In this document: in pieces, positions 16,841-25,278 of the stretch | Numbering within the stretch: position 1 is the stretch's first letter | Layout of the letters: every line of letters begins with the position of its first letter | Assembly (NCBI GenBank): GCA_965249185.1 | Contig: CBDFLS010000002.1 | Span: 434,001-498,000 of the forward strand | DNA length: 64,000 nucleotides | Direction of reading: 5' to 3' | Source of the DNA: CBDFLS01 sp965249185 | Lineage (GTDB): Bacteria; Chloroflexota; Dehalococcoidia; Lucifugimonadales; Australimonadaceae | Notes under the pieces: generated by a model | The model's input: only the letters and a program-made list of their open reading frames with translations | Databases searched by the model: none | Told to the model about the DNA's origin: nothing | Program-made: the position numbers and the translations under genes

Positions 16841-17158
16841 ATGAAAGGTGTCCCTCAAGGAAGATACACGAGGGAATTCCGCCAGGAAGCAGTGAAGCTG
16901 GTAACGGAAGAGAGGCTATCATTGCCGGAGGCAGCCCGCCGGTTGTCCCTGGCGCCATCGACGTTAGGGTACTGGGTGAAGGCACAAAGGGCCGGCAAAC
17001 TGGGAGATGTCGGCAAGACGTACAGGCCCTTGACTGAAGTAGAGATGGATTTGGCCCGGACTAAGAAGGAACTGGCGGAAGTGAAGATGGAGCGGGACAT
17101 ACTAAAAAAAGCGGCCGCGTACTTTGCCAAGGAGTCGCTGCCCGGTACGCGGCGATGA
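16841..17158 (+). CDS. IS3-family OrfA (helix-turn-helix, leucine zipper)
   Basis: 105-aa first frame of an IS3 element. Helix-turn-helix: YTREFRQEAVKLVTEE and LPEAARRLSLAPSTLGYWVK. The heptad region LTEVEMDLARTKKELAEVKM leads into RDILKKAAAYF. A run of seven A residues (17104-17110) within CTA AAA AAA G is a classic -1 slippery site. Slipping there opens the frame straight into orfB, so an OrfAB fusion can be predicted. The stop codon overlaps the orfB ATG (ATGA). Ribosome site GGAGGTGTCAGT precedes the ATG. Confidence 0.93.
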   Translation: MKGVPQGRYTREFRQEAVKLVTEERLSLPEAARRLSLAPSTLGYWVKAQRAGKLGDVGKTYRPLTEVEMDLARTKKELAEVKMERDILKKAAAYFAKESLPGTRR

Positions 17159-17910
17159 ATGAGTTGCGGCTCAAGTATCCAGTCCGGATGATGCGACGGA
17201 TTATGAATGTATCGGCCAGCGGCTACTATGCGTGGGTGGACCGGCCGCTGTCCAAGCGGGCACAGGAGGAAGTGCGGCTGGAGCTGGAGATAATGGCGGC
17301 CCACCAGCGGAATAGACAGACCTATGGCCCGGAACGGTTACAGCGCGATCTGGCGGAGCATGGCGTTCGGGTGGGTGTTTGCCGGATCAAGCGGATCCGG
17401 CAAAAGCTCGGCATACGCTGTAAACAGAAGAGGAGATTCAAAACTACCACTAACTCCGCGCACAGACTGCCAGTTGCGGATAACTTGTTGGGCCAGCAGT
17501 TCAAGGTCAGTCAGCCCAACGCCGTGTGGGTGAGTGACATCACCTATATACCGACTGATGAAGGCTGGCTATACCTGGCGGGCCACAAGGACCTGTTCAC
17601 CGGAGAGCTCGTGGGCTATGCCATGGGAGAGCGGATGACCAGGAATCTGGTTAGTCAGTCTCTATTCCGGGCGCTGAGAGCCAAACGCCCCGCGAGGGGA
17701 CTGATGCATCACTCTGACCGGGGCTCTCAGTATTGCTCCCAGGAGTACAGAAATCTTATGGAGCGCTCTGGCCTGAGATCATCCATGAGCGGGAAAGGGA
17801 ACTGTTTTGATAATGCGCCGATGGAGAGCTTCTGGGGAACACTCAAGCAGGAGCTAGTCCATCACCGTCATTATCGAAGTAGACAGGAAGCAATTCGAGA
17901 TATGACAGAA
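17155..17910 (+). pseudogene. IS3-family OrfB transposase, C-terminally truncated
   Basis: DDE integrase frame with all three acidic residues visible: WVSDITYIPT, HHSDRGSQYCS and PMESFWGTLKQE. The frame is intact up to RSRQEAIRDM, where IS1595 copy 3 interrupts it. Intact family members continue with the NRQRRHSRLG-type tail, which is absent. The last three codons before the stop at 17914-17916 come from the IS1595 end. The protein may fold but is probably defective. Confidence 0.9.
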
Positions 17911-18755
17911 GGGTAAAGTCCCGTTTTAGCCACCGGATTAGCTTTGAAGCAGCTTGAACAATGTCTTAACCTGTTCTGGTCCCAACAGACGCCGATGATT
18001 GTAGCGCCAGACATACTCAGCAAGATAGAGGGGCAGCCGTTCTCGGCGGACTCCCCCTTTGGCTGCCAGACGCCGCTTGAGATAACCCCAGAAGCCCTCC
18101 AAGCCGTTGACGTGGCTCCCTTGCCGATCGCTGAACGCCTGGCTGTGGTCCACAAGCCGGTGGACGTAGCCCCCCGCTGCGCCGCCCGTGTAGCTGGTAA
18201 AGGTGTCCGAGCAGACGATGGAGCCACGTTGCACGCGTTGGTGCAGGAGCGGCAGCAGCGTCTTGGCTTCCACGTTAGGTACCACTTGCGCCCACACCAG
18301 GCCACCTCGACACAGGATCCCAAAGACAGCTTGCTTAGTGGTTCCACGGCCCCGCTTCGTGCCCTGAACACGCTTTGCCAGGCGCCTGTTGCGCCAGGAA
18401 CCTCCCAGGTAGGTCTCGTCGACCTCCACCACGCCGGAGAAGACATGGGGAACGTCCCGGACCATGGCCTGGCGCACCACGATCAGGGCTCGCAGGACTC
18501 GCTTTCGCTCCAGGCGGGCCTCCTGGGCAATCACCTCGGCACTCTGCCCCAAGACGAACCAGCGCAACAGTCGCCGCCACTCCCCTGGCGACAACCGAAG
18601 CGGCAGCGCCCTGGGCACCCACTCGTAGTGGCAGGCTGCACAACGACTCTTACCTCGCCGAATGCTCCAGCTCTTGGCGTGTTGACATCGAGGGCACCCA
18701 ATCTTCCGTCCCATGCCACCATTCTCTCACAGGTGGCTGTTTTGGGACTATACCC
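17911..18755 (-). mobile_element. IS1595-family element, copy 3
   Basis: 845-bp intact copy in the same orientation as copy 2. It cuts the IS3 orfB on its left and the YihY/BrkB gene on its right. The two flanks belong to unrelated genes and no 8-bp target duplication is visible (TGACAGAA versus TGAAGATA). This points to recombination between IS copies, or to an assembly join, rather than a simple insertion. Confidence 0.95.
17938..18714 (-). CDS. IS1595-type transposase, intact (copy 3)
   Basis: 258 aa, almost identical to the copy 2 protein; the readable difference is SYTGGAAGG in place of SYTGVAAGG. Zinc ribbon, DDE residues and C-terminal tail are complete. With copy 2 it gives the locus two apparently functional transposase genes. 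Confidence 0.95.
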   Translation of the reverse strand: MGRKIGCPRCQHAKSWSIRRGKSRCAACHYEWVPRALPLRLSPGEWRRLLRWFVLGQSAEVIAQEARLERKRVLRALIVVRQAMVRDVPHVFSGVVEVDETYLGGSWRNRRLAKRVQGTKRGRGTTKQAVFGILCRGGLVWAQVVPNVEAKTLLPLLHQRVQRGSIVCSDTFTSYTGGAAGGYVHRLVDHSQAFSDRQGSHVNGLEGFWGYLKRRLAAKGGVRRERLPLYLAEYVWRYNHRRLLGPEQVKTLFKLLQS

Positions 18756-19114
18756 TGAAGATACCGGCCATGTTTATCAGCTTTGCCATCTTCCTCACGA
18801 TTTACAAGTACCTCCCCAACACCAAGACCTATTGGCGTGACGTTTGGCTGGGGGCCATCGTCGCAGCCGCACTCTTCGAAACGGGAAAGAATCTATTCCT
18901 CTGGTATCTGGAGAGTTTTGCTCAGTACAGCCAAGTGTATGGCGCTGTGGCCTCAGTCATCGTCCTAATGGTATGGACGTATATCACCGCCCTTATTCTG
19001 ATTCTGGGCGCCGAGCTCGCATCGGAGTACGCCCGAATGAAACGAGGCGTCAGGCGGGGACATCTTGTTCATATGCCCGGCAAGACGGTCAGTGGTCAGG
19101 CCAGCAAGCGTTGA
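18756..19114 (+). pseudogene. YihY/BrkB-family inner-membrane protein, 5'-truncated
   Basis: The last ~118 residues of a YihY/BrkB-type polytopic membrane protein. Recognisable text is TIYKYLPNTKTYWRDVWLGA and then a long hydrophobic run through YGAVASVIVLMVWTYITALILILGAEL, ending SEYARMKRG. The first four or so membrane segments are missing because IS1595 copy 3 adjoins at 18755. An ATG at 18713 in the same frame lies inside the IS and is not a native start. The other half of the gene is not present elsewhere in the window. Confidence 0.82.
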
Positions 19115-19236
19115 GGTTCGTGCTCGTGGTGGAGATGGGGGAGGGCCCATCTCCCCGTCCAAGGAGCAACTCCTAGCTGAGATTACGACCGGATAGGTAT
19201 CGCGTGTCCATTTCAACTAGGGCCACCCGGAACTTG

Positions 19237-19791
19237 TTAGATGTCAATCGTTCCCACGATCGCCTTGGCCAAGGGATCGAACTCCTTTGGGATGTGCTGA
19301 AGATGGTCGCGAATGACACTCCGCGCTTGGTCTACAGCCGCTTTGGAATAGGCTTGCCCCACCGCCATGAACCGTGGCATGCCGCGCATGCGCTCGGTGA
19401 CGTCAAGGTGAGCCACGAGAGTGGCGATTTCGGTCGCGAACGAATTTAGTTCTTCTTGCCGCTGGGCAATAGCGGCGTGGGTCGATCGGATTTCCACACC
19501 ACCGTTTGCCCCACGGCGCTCAAGTTTGTCGAGGGTGACTTCCTGAGCTTGAATCCTGCTATCCAGAGCGCTTACTGCTGAGAGGATGGTCACGACCCGT
19601 TCCTCCAAGGCGGCGACTTTGGGGATCAAGTCTGCGAGCGCAGTTTCAGTTCCGTGCCAAACCGAAGGGTTCTTGGACTCGCCAGTGAGATCAGAATGTT
19701 GGACTAGGTGGATATGATGCAAGTGCCATGAGAGCCCGGATTCGTTGCGGAAGGTCTTCCCACAGTCGGAGCACCTGTAGTCTCTTTCCAT
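19237..19791 (-). CDS. C2H2 zinc-finger plus coiled-coil protein
   Basis: 184-aa protein beginning with a single classical-looking C2H2 finger: YRCSDCGKTFRNESGLSWHL ending HHIH (Cys-x2-Cys, 12 residues, His-x4-His). After a short linker there is a long helical region (about residues 55-125) rich in heptad-like patterns (IPKVAALEERVVTILSAVSA, LDKLERRG, IAQRQEELNSF). A helical C-terminus follows. ATG 19791 is preceded by AAGGAGGAGAGAA, an excellent ribosome site. Single C2H2 fingers of this form are uncommon in bacteria and occur in archaeal, viral or plasmid proteins. It probably belongs to the mobile element next to it. Function unknown; DNA binding with oligomerisation is plausible. Confidence 0.75.
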   Translation of the reverse strand: MERDYRCSDCGKTFRNESGLSWHLHHIHLVQHSDLTGESKNPSVWHGTETALADLIPKVAALEERVVTILSAVSALDSRIQAQEVTLDKLERRGANGGVEIRSTHAAIAQRQEELNSFATEIATLVAHLDVTERMRGMPRFMAVGQAYSKAAVDQARSVIRDHLQHIPKEFDPLAKAIVGTIDI

Positions 19792-19829
19792 TTCTCTCCT
19801 CCTTAGCTTTGTGTATGTTCTTTATATAA

Positions 19830-19852
19830 ATGCGCGCGCGTGCGCGTGTACG
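19830..19852. other. 23-nt alternating purine-pyrimidine tract
   Basis: ATGCGCGCGCGTGCGCGTGT then ACG alternates purine and pyrimidine without a break for 23 bases, right after an AT-rich TTTATATAAA. It lies between the divergent genes at 19791 (minus) and 19940 (plus). Such tracts can form Z-DNA under negative supercoiling; any regulatory role is conjecture. Confidence 0.7.
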
Positions 19853-19939
19853 AGGCTCTTCAGGCGACCAAGAAGCTCGACATGTGAGGGGACCAGGTGC
19901 GCTTATGAAGAGGTGTTGCGCTAACGGCTTAATAATATT

Positions 19940-20326
19940 ATGATGACATGGATGCCATCACGCAAGTACAGCACCATTGGCGTTGAGCAAGCGCAGCTCA
20001 CGAGACTGCGACTGGCCAAGGCTGTACGGGAGCGTCAGCTGGGACGCCGCGTCGACTGGACCGCTTTCCTCATGACTCTTCTGGATGGGATTGAGGGCAG
20101 AGAAGATCCTGGTTCACCGGCGATGGCGGAGATGCGGGGCTCTGGTCCGACAGACGCCGTGGAGGAAACCGAGGCCGAATTCGCGTCAATCGCTGAGATC
20201 CGGATTTCATTGAATGAAGAAGACCAGCAGAAGTTGGCGCACTTGGTCGCTACGAAAGTGGTCGAGTATCTTGAGTCGAAACTACCACCTGAGACGCCAG
20301 GAGGGATCTCAAATGGAAGTGAATGA
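19940..20326 (+). CDS. Small hypothetical protein upstream of the recombinase
   Basis: 128-aa protein of unknown function. The N-terminal part (YSTIGVEQAQLTRLRLAK then DWTAFLMTLLDGI) resembles a ribbon-helix-helix or short helical DNA-binding unit. The C-terminal part is acidic and helical (EEDQQKLAHLVATKVVEYLE). No Shine-Dalgarno sequence precedes ATG 19940; the upstream text is TTAATAATATT, so the mRNA may be leaderless or start at a later ATG. Its last 14 bases overlap the recombinase start, implying translational coupling. It may act as a recombination directionality or regulatory partner (inference). Confidence 0.6.
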   Translation: MMTWMPSRKYSTIGVEQAQLTRLRLAKAVRERQLGRRVDWTAFLMTLLDGIEGREDPGSPAMAEMRGSGPTDAVEETEAEFASIAEIRISLNEEDQQKLAHLVATKVVEYLESKLPPETPGGISNGSE

Positions 20327-21938
20327 TAGGGATTCGTTTGCGGCAGACGATGGACTGGAAACCCTCCGTGTTAGACCCAAAGCGTGCGTGTACCTGCGGG
20401 TGTCCACGGATGACCAAGCCGACCACGGGACCTCATTGGACAGCCAAGAAGCCGCCTGCCTGACCCTGTGCGAGCAAGAGGGCTTTATTGTCCCGGAGCC
20501 GTACCGTATTCGGGAACAGTCCAGTGGAGCCACCCTAAGGCGCACCGGCCTATCTAAGTTACGGGAACTAGCCAGGTCCGGAGCGGTCCAGGCCGTCTGC
20601 TATTTCGTTCCTGACCGACTGTCTCGGGACCCCGTGGATCTGATCGTGCTGCTTCGTGAATTCGAGCAGGCCGGGGTCCGGGTCCTAGCGGTGCACAACC
20701 CACCATCGCACGACCCCTTAGGTCGCGCACTCCAGTTCCTGGCCGGGACATTTGGGGAAGTGGAACGGCGTGCCATCGTGGAGAGGACCATGCGCGGTAA
20801 GAAAGAAGCTGCCAAAGGGGGCCGAATGCCGAGCGGCTTTGGCAGGTACGGTGGTCCGTACGGATTGAGGTGGGACCGCGGTGCGAAGCGGCTGCGTTGG
20901 CTGGTAGACGGCCCGCGCAGCGTTGTTGAGGGCATCCTCCGAGATTGCCTTGGGGGTCAGAGCATCAACATGATCACCCTTCGCCTGAACGGTGAAGAGA
21001 TCCCGGCAAGCGCCGGTGGGTTTTGGCACCGCAGTGCGGTTCACCGGGTACTAAGCCATGCCCGCATGTATGCAGGGGAGGGTCGATGGAGCGGCATCCC
21101 CATTCCAAACCGCGTGGATAATCCCGTCATAACGCTGGATGAGGCGGAAGCTATCGCTGAGCAGCTCAGAATGAATCAGGAACGATCGGTGGGCTATGGG
21201 CGGCGATAGTGGCTTTCGGGGCGAGTATTTGGCGAGTGCGGGCATCGATATGGACTGGATGCTAAAAAGGGAGCAAAGTGCCGTGGAGATAACAAGCTAC
21301 TGCCGAGGCGTTGCGGAGACCCCGGCATGGGGGTTCTTGAACTCCAGCGTATCGTAGACCGCACATTAGACCAGGTATTCTCCCAACCTCATGTGCTCAG
21401 GGACGCCTTTGATGAGTTGGCGGCGAATGCGAAAGAGAAGGTGGCTCAAGAGCAGTGGCAACGTGATGAGCTGGGGCGCAGAATTGAGGACCTAGGCCGG
21501 CAGCGGCGGATGTTAAGCTTCCAGCACGAGCACGAAGTGATTACCAGCCAAGAGCTGCTTCAAAGGACGGGGGCGCTGGGAAAGCTGAGCAATGACATTC
21601 GCAAGTCGCTGGATGCCCTGAACGACGAGCAGTACCAGTTGCTCCCACCGGAGGAGGCCATCGCGGCACTGGAGCAGGCCTCCCACGGATATCGGTTGCG
21701 GCGAGCCGAAGCTCTCCGAATCGACCCACGTCTTGAGCAAAAGGAGGGGCTGCATCGTATGGATCGGCTGGCCGATGTGTTGGGGCTTCGTATAATCGTG
21801 CATCGGAACAAAAACCTCTCCATTCATACGCAACTACCCGACAAGTGGCTACCGTCGGAGTCTATCCAACTGGAAGACCACACGGTGCGAATGGTGTCCC
21901 CTTCATACTGGTGGACGGCGGGCCGGACGCGCGCGTGA
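20313..21938 (+). pseudogene. Large serine recombinase with in-frame amber codon
   Basis: The reading frame is continuous from ATG 20313 to 21938 except for one TAG at 21207-21209 (codon 299). N-terminal resolvase domain: VYLRVSTDDQADHGTSLDSQ with the catalytic Ser, then CYFVPDRLSRDPVDL. The recombinase domain runs through SGFGRYGGPYGLRWDRG and VHRVLSHARMYAGEG. After the TAG the same frame gives a zinc-ribbon (LSGRVFGECGHRYGLD, then KCRG...RRCGDPG) and the coiled-coil region typical of phage-type serine integrases. A good ribosome site (AGGAGGGA) precedes the ATG. Without suppression it makes a 298-aa protein lacking the zinc-ribbon and coiled coil. It is either a fresh nonsense mutation or read-through; the former is simpler. 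Confidence 0.85.
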
Positions 21939-22611
21939 CGCTGGCCGCCGTGGACCGGCTGCTGCCGTACAACGACCGGGCCATAGACGTGGCGCTGCTG
22001 AGCCACGCCCACGCGGACCACCTAAACGGGCTCCTGGCCATGGCGGAACGGGGCCGGCTGGAGCGGTTGGTGGCGCCGCCGCCAGGTGCGGGCGGCGACG
22101 ATGAGGATTCGTGGCGCGGGAAGCTGGAGGACGCGGGCCTGGAGCTGGTGCGGGGGAGCGCCGGCATGACCATCGCCCTCTCAGACGGCGTCCGCTTGGA
22201 GGTGCTGCATCCTCCCCTATCCCCCAACAGCGGCACCTCCTCCGATGTGAACAACAACGGCCTGGTGGTGCTGGTCAGGTACGGCCGGGCGGCGGCCCTC
22301 CTGCCGGGTGACCTACAGGCCGAGGGCGAGCTGGTGTTGCTGGACAGCGGCGCCGGCCTCTCCGCCCAGGTGCTGAAGGTGGGCCATCACGGCTCCGATA
22401 CGTCGTCCACCGAGGCGTTCTTACAGGCGGTGCGGCCGCTGGCGGCGGTGGTATCGGCGGGAGAGGGGAACCCCTTCGGCCATCCATCGGCGGAGGTGGT
22501 GGCCGGCTGCGAGCCGTCCTGCCCACGGGCGCCCTCTATCAGACCGCCGAGGACGGCACCATCGAGCTCACCACCGACGGTGCGAGCTGGTGGGTGAAGA
22601 CGGGCCGGTGA
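21905..22611 (+). pseudogene. comEC: ComEC C-terminal metallo-beta-lactamase domain, truncated and frameshifted
   Basis: The 3' end of a competence DNA-channel gene. From ILVDGGPDARVTLAAVDRLL it shows the ComEC MBL domain, with LLSHAHADHLNGLLA (HxHxDH), VNNNGLVVLVRYG, LLPGDLQ and VLKVGHHGSDTSS, then NPFGHPSAEVV. The membrane and OB domains are absent; sequence upstream belongs to the recombinase. Near 22500 one base is missing. The correct C-terminus (RLRAVLPTGALYQTAEDGTI...WWVKTGR) continues in another frame to the TGA at 22611. Two lesions make this a clear pseudogene, so the ComEC route of DNA uptake would be lost unless another copy exists. Confidence 0.85.
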
Positions 22612-22640
22612 ACCGAGCGTTTCGAGGACGGCCCGCCTGC

Positions 22641-22716
22641 TATACTGACGCCACCGCGCATGCGGCATCCCATTCTGGCGTGCGCCCATTCCGGCGTGCG
22701 CCCATTTCGGCGTGAG
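22641..22716 (+). promoter_or_regulatory. Extended -10 promoter and 16-bp x3 repeat ahead of rph
   Basis: TGC-TATACT (-10 at 22641-22646) is an extended -10 element; no clear -35 is seen. It is followed by three 16-base units starting at 22671, 22687 and 22703 (CATTCTGGCGTGCGCC and variants), the last running into the ribosome site. The leader would be about 70 nt. Confidence 0.6.
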
Positions 22717-22724
22717 AGGGTAAC

Positions 22725-23447
22725 GTGCCACGTAAAGACGGCAGGGCCAAGGACGAGCTCCGTCCCGTCCGCATTGAGCTTGGATACCAGGGGTTCGCCG
22801 AGGGCTCGGCGCTCATCGAGGTAGGCCAGACCCGGGTGGTGTGTTCCGCCAGCATCGAGGAGCGGGTGCCCGGCTTTCTGCGGGGCGAGGGCAAGGGATG
22901 GGTCACCGCCGAGTATGGCATGCTGCCTCGCTCAACGCTCTCGCGCACTCCCCGGGAGCAGGGCTCGGGGCGCGGCAGCGGCCGCGTCCAGGAGATCCAG
23001 CGGCTCATCGGCCGCTCGCTGCGGGCCGTGACCGACCTCAAGGCACTGGGCGAGCGGACGATCACGTTGGACTGCGACGTGCTGCAGGCCGACGGCGGCA
23101 CCCGCACCGCGGCCATCACCGGGGCCTACGTGGCGCTTCACCAGGCGCTCACCGGCCTGGTGCGCCAGCGGGTGCTTCGGGCCGTTCCCCTGCTTGGCGG
23201 TGTGGCCGCCACCAGCGTGGGGGTGGTCGAGAAGGCGCTGCTGCTGGACTTGAACTACGAGGAGGACTTTGGCGCCCAGGTGGACTTCAACGTCGTCATG
23301 TCCGATACGGGCGAGGTCGTCGAGGTCCAGGGCACCGCCGAGGACCGGCCCTTCTCCCGGCGCACCATGGAGCACCTGATGGACCTGGCCGAGCGCGGTA
23401 TCCAGCAGCTTGTCGAGATTCAGCAGGCGGCGCTAAAAGCGCCGTAG
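22725..23447 (+). CDS. rph: RNase PH
   Basis: 240-aa phosphorolytic 3'-exoribonuclease that trims tRNA 3' ends. Family landmarks: LRPVRIELGYQGFAEGSALI, the signature CSASIEERVPGFLRGEGKGW, YGMLPRSTLSR, then LDCDVLQADGGTRTAAITGAYVAL and VDFNVVMSDTGEVVEVQGTAE. The start is GTG 22725 with GAGAGGG eight or so bases upstream. Length and motifs are complete. Confidence 0.96.
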   Translation: MPRKDGRAKDELRPVRIELGYQGFAEGSALIEVGQTRVVCSASIEERVPGFLRGEGKGWVTAEYGMLPRSTLSRTPREQGSGRGSGRVQEIQRLIGRSLRAVTDLKALGERTITLDCDVLQADGGTRTAAITGAYVALHQALTGLVRQRVLRAVPLLGGVAATSVGVVEKALLLDLNYEEDFGAQVDFNVVMSDTGEVVEVQGTAEDRPFSRRTMEHLMDLAERGIQQLVEIQQAALKAP

Positions 23448-23661
23448 CTTTCGGAGGCCAGGCGGCGGCCGGCGGGCCTTGGGCGCGGCTCTCTGATAAA
23501 TGGCGCTCACATCCGTTATAAAACAGGGAGGGGGTGTTCAGCGGGGCGAGGCCGCCTTTCGCCTCGGAATCGGTGCGCCGGCACACGAACAGCCTCCGCT
23601 GATAGCCTCCTGGCGCATCCATAGCAGGGCCTTCGCATTCAATGGACATGGGCGGTCCACC

Positions 23662-24756
23662 GTGATTACACGCACTCGTTCGCGGTTAGCTGTCGTGGGG
23701 GCGCTCGCCCTCTCGCTCGTGGCGGCCGCGTGCGCTGGGACGCCCACTCCCACGGCTACGCCCACGCCGCCGCCGCTGCCCGAAACGCCCGTGGTCATCG
23801 GTCTACCCGACGTGCCCGGCGTGGTGGAGCGGGTGATGGCCAGCGTGGTCTCGGTGCTGACCACGGTGGAGCAACGGGACGCTTCTGGCCGGTTGGTGGA
23901 GGGGGTGAGCACGGGCTCCGGGGTGATCTTCGACGAGCGCGGCTACATTCTGACCAACAACCATGTGGTCGAGGGCGGCACGAAGGTGGAGGTGGTGCTG
24001 ACGGACGCGCGCAGCTTTGTGGCGGAGGTGGTGGGACGCGACCCCGCCACGGACCTGGCGGTCCTGCGGCTCGACCCCGCCGTGGTGTCCGGTCTCGTGG
24101 CCACGCCCCTCGGCGATACCGACGCCATGCGCATCGGCGAGTGGGTCATCGCCATCGGCAATCCCCTGGGGCTGGCGGGCTCCGTGACCGTGGGCGTGGT
24201 CAGCGCCAAGGGCCGCGTGCTGCCCCTCACCCGGAATACGACGCTGTACGACCTGGTGCAGACCGACACGGTGATCAATCCGGGCAACAGTGGCGGCCCC
24301 TTGCTGAACCTTCGCGGCGAGGTGGTCGGGATCAACACCGCCATCATCCGTGGCCCGCTGGGCGGAGGCCAGGAGGCGGAGGGGATAGGGTTCGCCATAA
24401 GCATGAGCACGGCCATCCCGGTGTCCAGAGAACTCATCGCCAACGGGCGGGTGATCTGGCCCTGGCTGGGCATCTCGGTAGTGACGGTGACGCCGGTGGT
24501 GGCGGCGGAGCAGGGACTGTCGGTGGACACGGGAGTGCTGGTGGTGGCCACGGTACCGGGCGCACCCGCCGAGCTTGCCGGCATCCAGGCGGGCGACATC
24601 ATCGTCACGCTGGAGGGCCACCGGATAGATGGACTCCCCGATCTCCAACGGCTCATGCGCACGGAGTATAAGGTCGGGGACCGGGTCACCGTCGAGGTTG
24701 TGCGGGGCGAGGAGCGCCTCTCCTTCGATGTGGGCCTGGGCGAGATGCCCCGCTAG
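23662..24756 (+). CDS. HtrA/DegP-like serine protease (lipoprotein)
   Basis: 364-aa secreted S1C protease. GTG 23662 begins VITRTRSRLAVV and a signal ending LVAAAC (lipobox), then a Thr-Pro linker. The catalytic triad is visible: His in ILTNNHVVEGG, Asp in ATDLAVLRLD, Ser in NPGNSGGPLLNL. One PDZ domain follows (VPGAPAELAGIQAGDIIVTL). The longer upstream reading frame would place the signal peptide internally and is rejected. It is an envelope quality-control protease or chaperone. No regulatory partner is adjacent. Confidence 0.93.
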   Translation: MITRTRSRLAVVGALALSLVAAACAGTPTPTATPTPPPLPETPVVIGLPDVPGVVERVMASVVSVLTTVEQRDASGRLVEGVSTGSGVIFDERGYILTNNHVVEGGTKVEVVLTDARSFVAEVVGRDPATDLAVLRLDPAVVSGLVATPLGDTDAMRIGEWVIAIGNPLGLAGSVTVGVVSAKGRVLPLTRNTTLYDLVQTDTVINPGNSGGPLLNLRGEVVGINTAIIRGPLGGGQEAEGIGFAISMSTAIPVSRELIANGRVIWPWLGISVVTVTPVVAAEQGLSVDTGVLVVATVPGAPAELAGIQAGDIIVTLEGHRIDGLPDLQRLMRTEYKVGDRVTVEVVRGEERLSFDVGLGEMPR

Positions 24757-24791
24757 GCGTTTGCGTTGTTCGGGCGCTCCCGCCCTCCGCT

Positions 24792-25214
24792 TTACGGTAC
24801 GCCCACGCCGACCATCCGGCCCGGCCGCAGGATGACTACCATTCGCTCCTGCTCCACCATGGCGCGGTCGTAGTCGGGCCAGTCGGAGTGAGCGAGGCCC
24901 GCCACCGCTTCGTACACCGCGCGCAGGTCCAGGCGGAGCTTCTCGGCGTCGGTCTGGTCCCTGTCCCGCACCTCGGCGTCGCCGTCCAAGACGGCGTAGC
25001 TCCGCAAGTTGAGCCGTGGCACCAGGAGTCCGCACCGAGGGTCGCGCCTCAGATTGGCGCCCTTGGCGGTGCGCCTGGGCGTGGTGAAGGCCAGCCCACC
25101 CTCGAAGCTCCCCACGCCCACCAGGCTCATCTGGGGGCGGCCGTCGCGGCGGTAGGTGGTCAGGACGGCGGTGCGCTGCTCCTGGGCCAGCGCTTCCACG
25201 TCTGCGAATTCCAT
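24792..25214 (-). CDS. PPOX-class (probably F420-dependent) flavin-fold protein
   Basis: 140-aa split-barrel protein. RTAVLTTYRRDGRPQMSLVG and GGLAFTTPRRTAKGANLRRD are typical of Rv1155-like PPOX/F420 oxidoreductases, as is the tail MVVILRPGRMVGVG. The family binds F420 or FMN; which cofactor applies here cannot be read from sequence alone. ATG 25214 with TTAAGGAGA upstream is a good start. It lies convergent with the HtrA gene and downstream of ileS on the same strand. Confidence 0.85.
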   Translation of the reverse strand: MEFADVEALAQEQRTAVLTTYRRDGRPQMSLVGVGSFEGGLAFTTPRRTAKGANLRRDPRCGLLVPRLNLRSYAVLDGDAEVRDRDQTDAEKLRLDLRAVYEAVAGLAHSDWPDYDRAMVEQERMVVILRPGRMVGVGVP

Positions 25215-25278
25215 GGCGTCTCCTTAAGCTTCGGGCTTGGGGCAACCGCGCTCTTGGAAGAGAGCGGTCCCCGCGCCG

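Larger units (their letters stand above)
16789..17910 (+). mobile_element. IS3-family element, right end lost to IS1595 copy 3
   Basis: An IS3-type element with overlapping orfA/orfB. The left end is estimated at TGGGAAAAACGGACACC (about 16789), 50 bp before orfA. The right end and about the last 30-40 codons of orfB are missing because IS1595 copy 3 begins at 17911. The element is therefore older than that insertion and cannot transpose alone. Confidence 0.8.

Noticed and set aside
21207..21209. Selenocysteine in the serine recombinase
   Set aside because: The codon is TAG, not TGA, and the position in homologues is not a Cys-type catalytic site.
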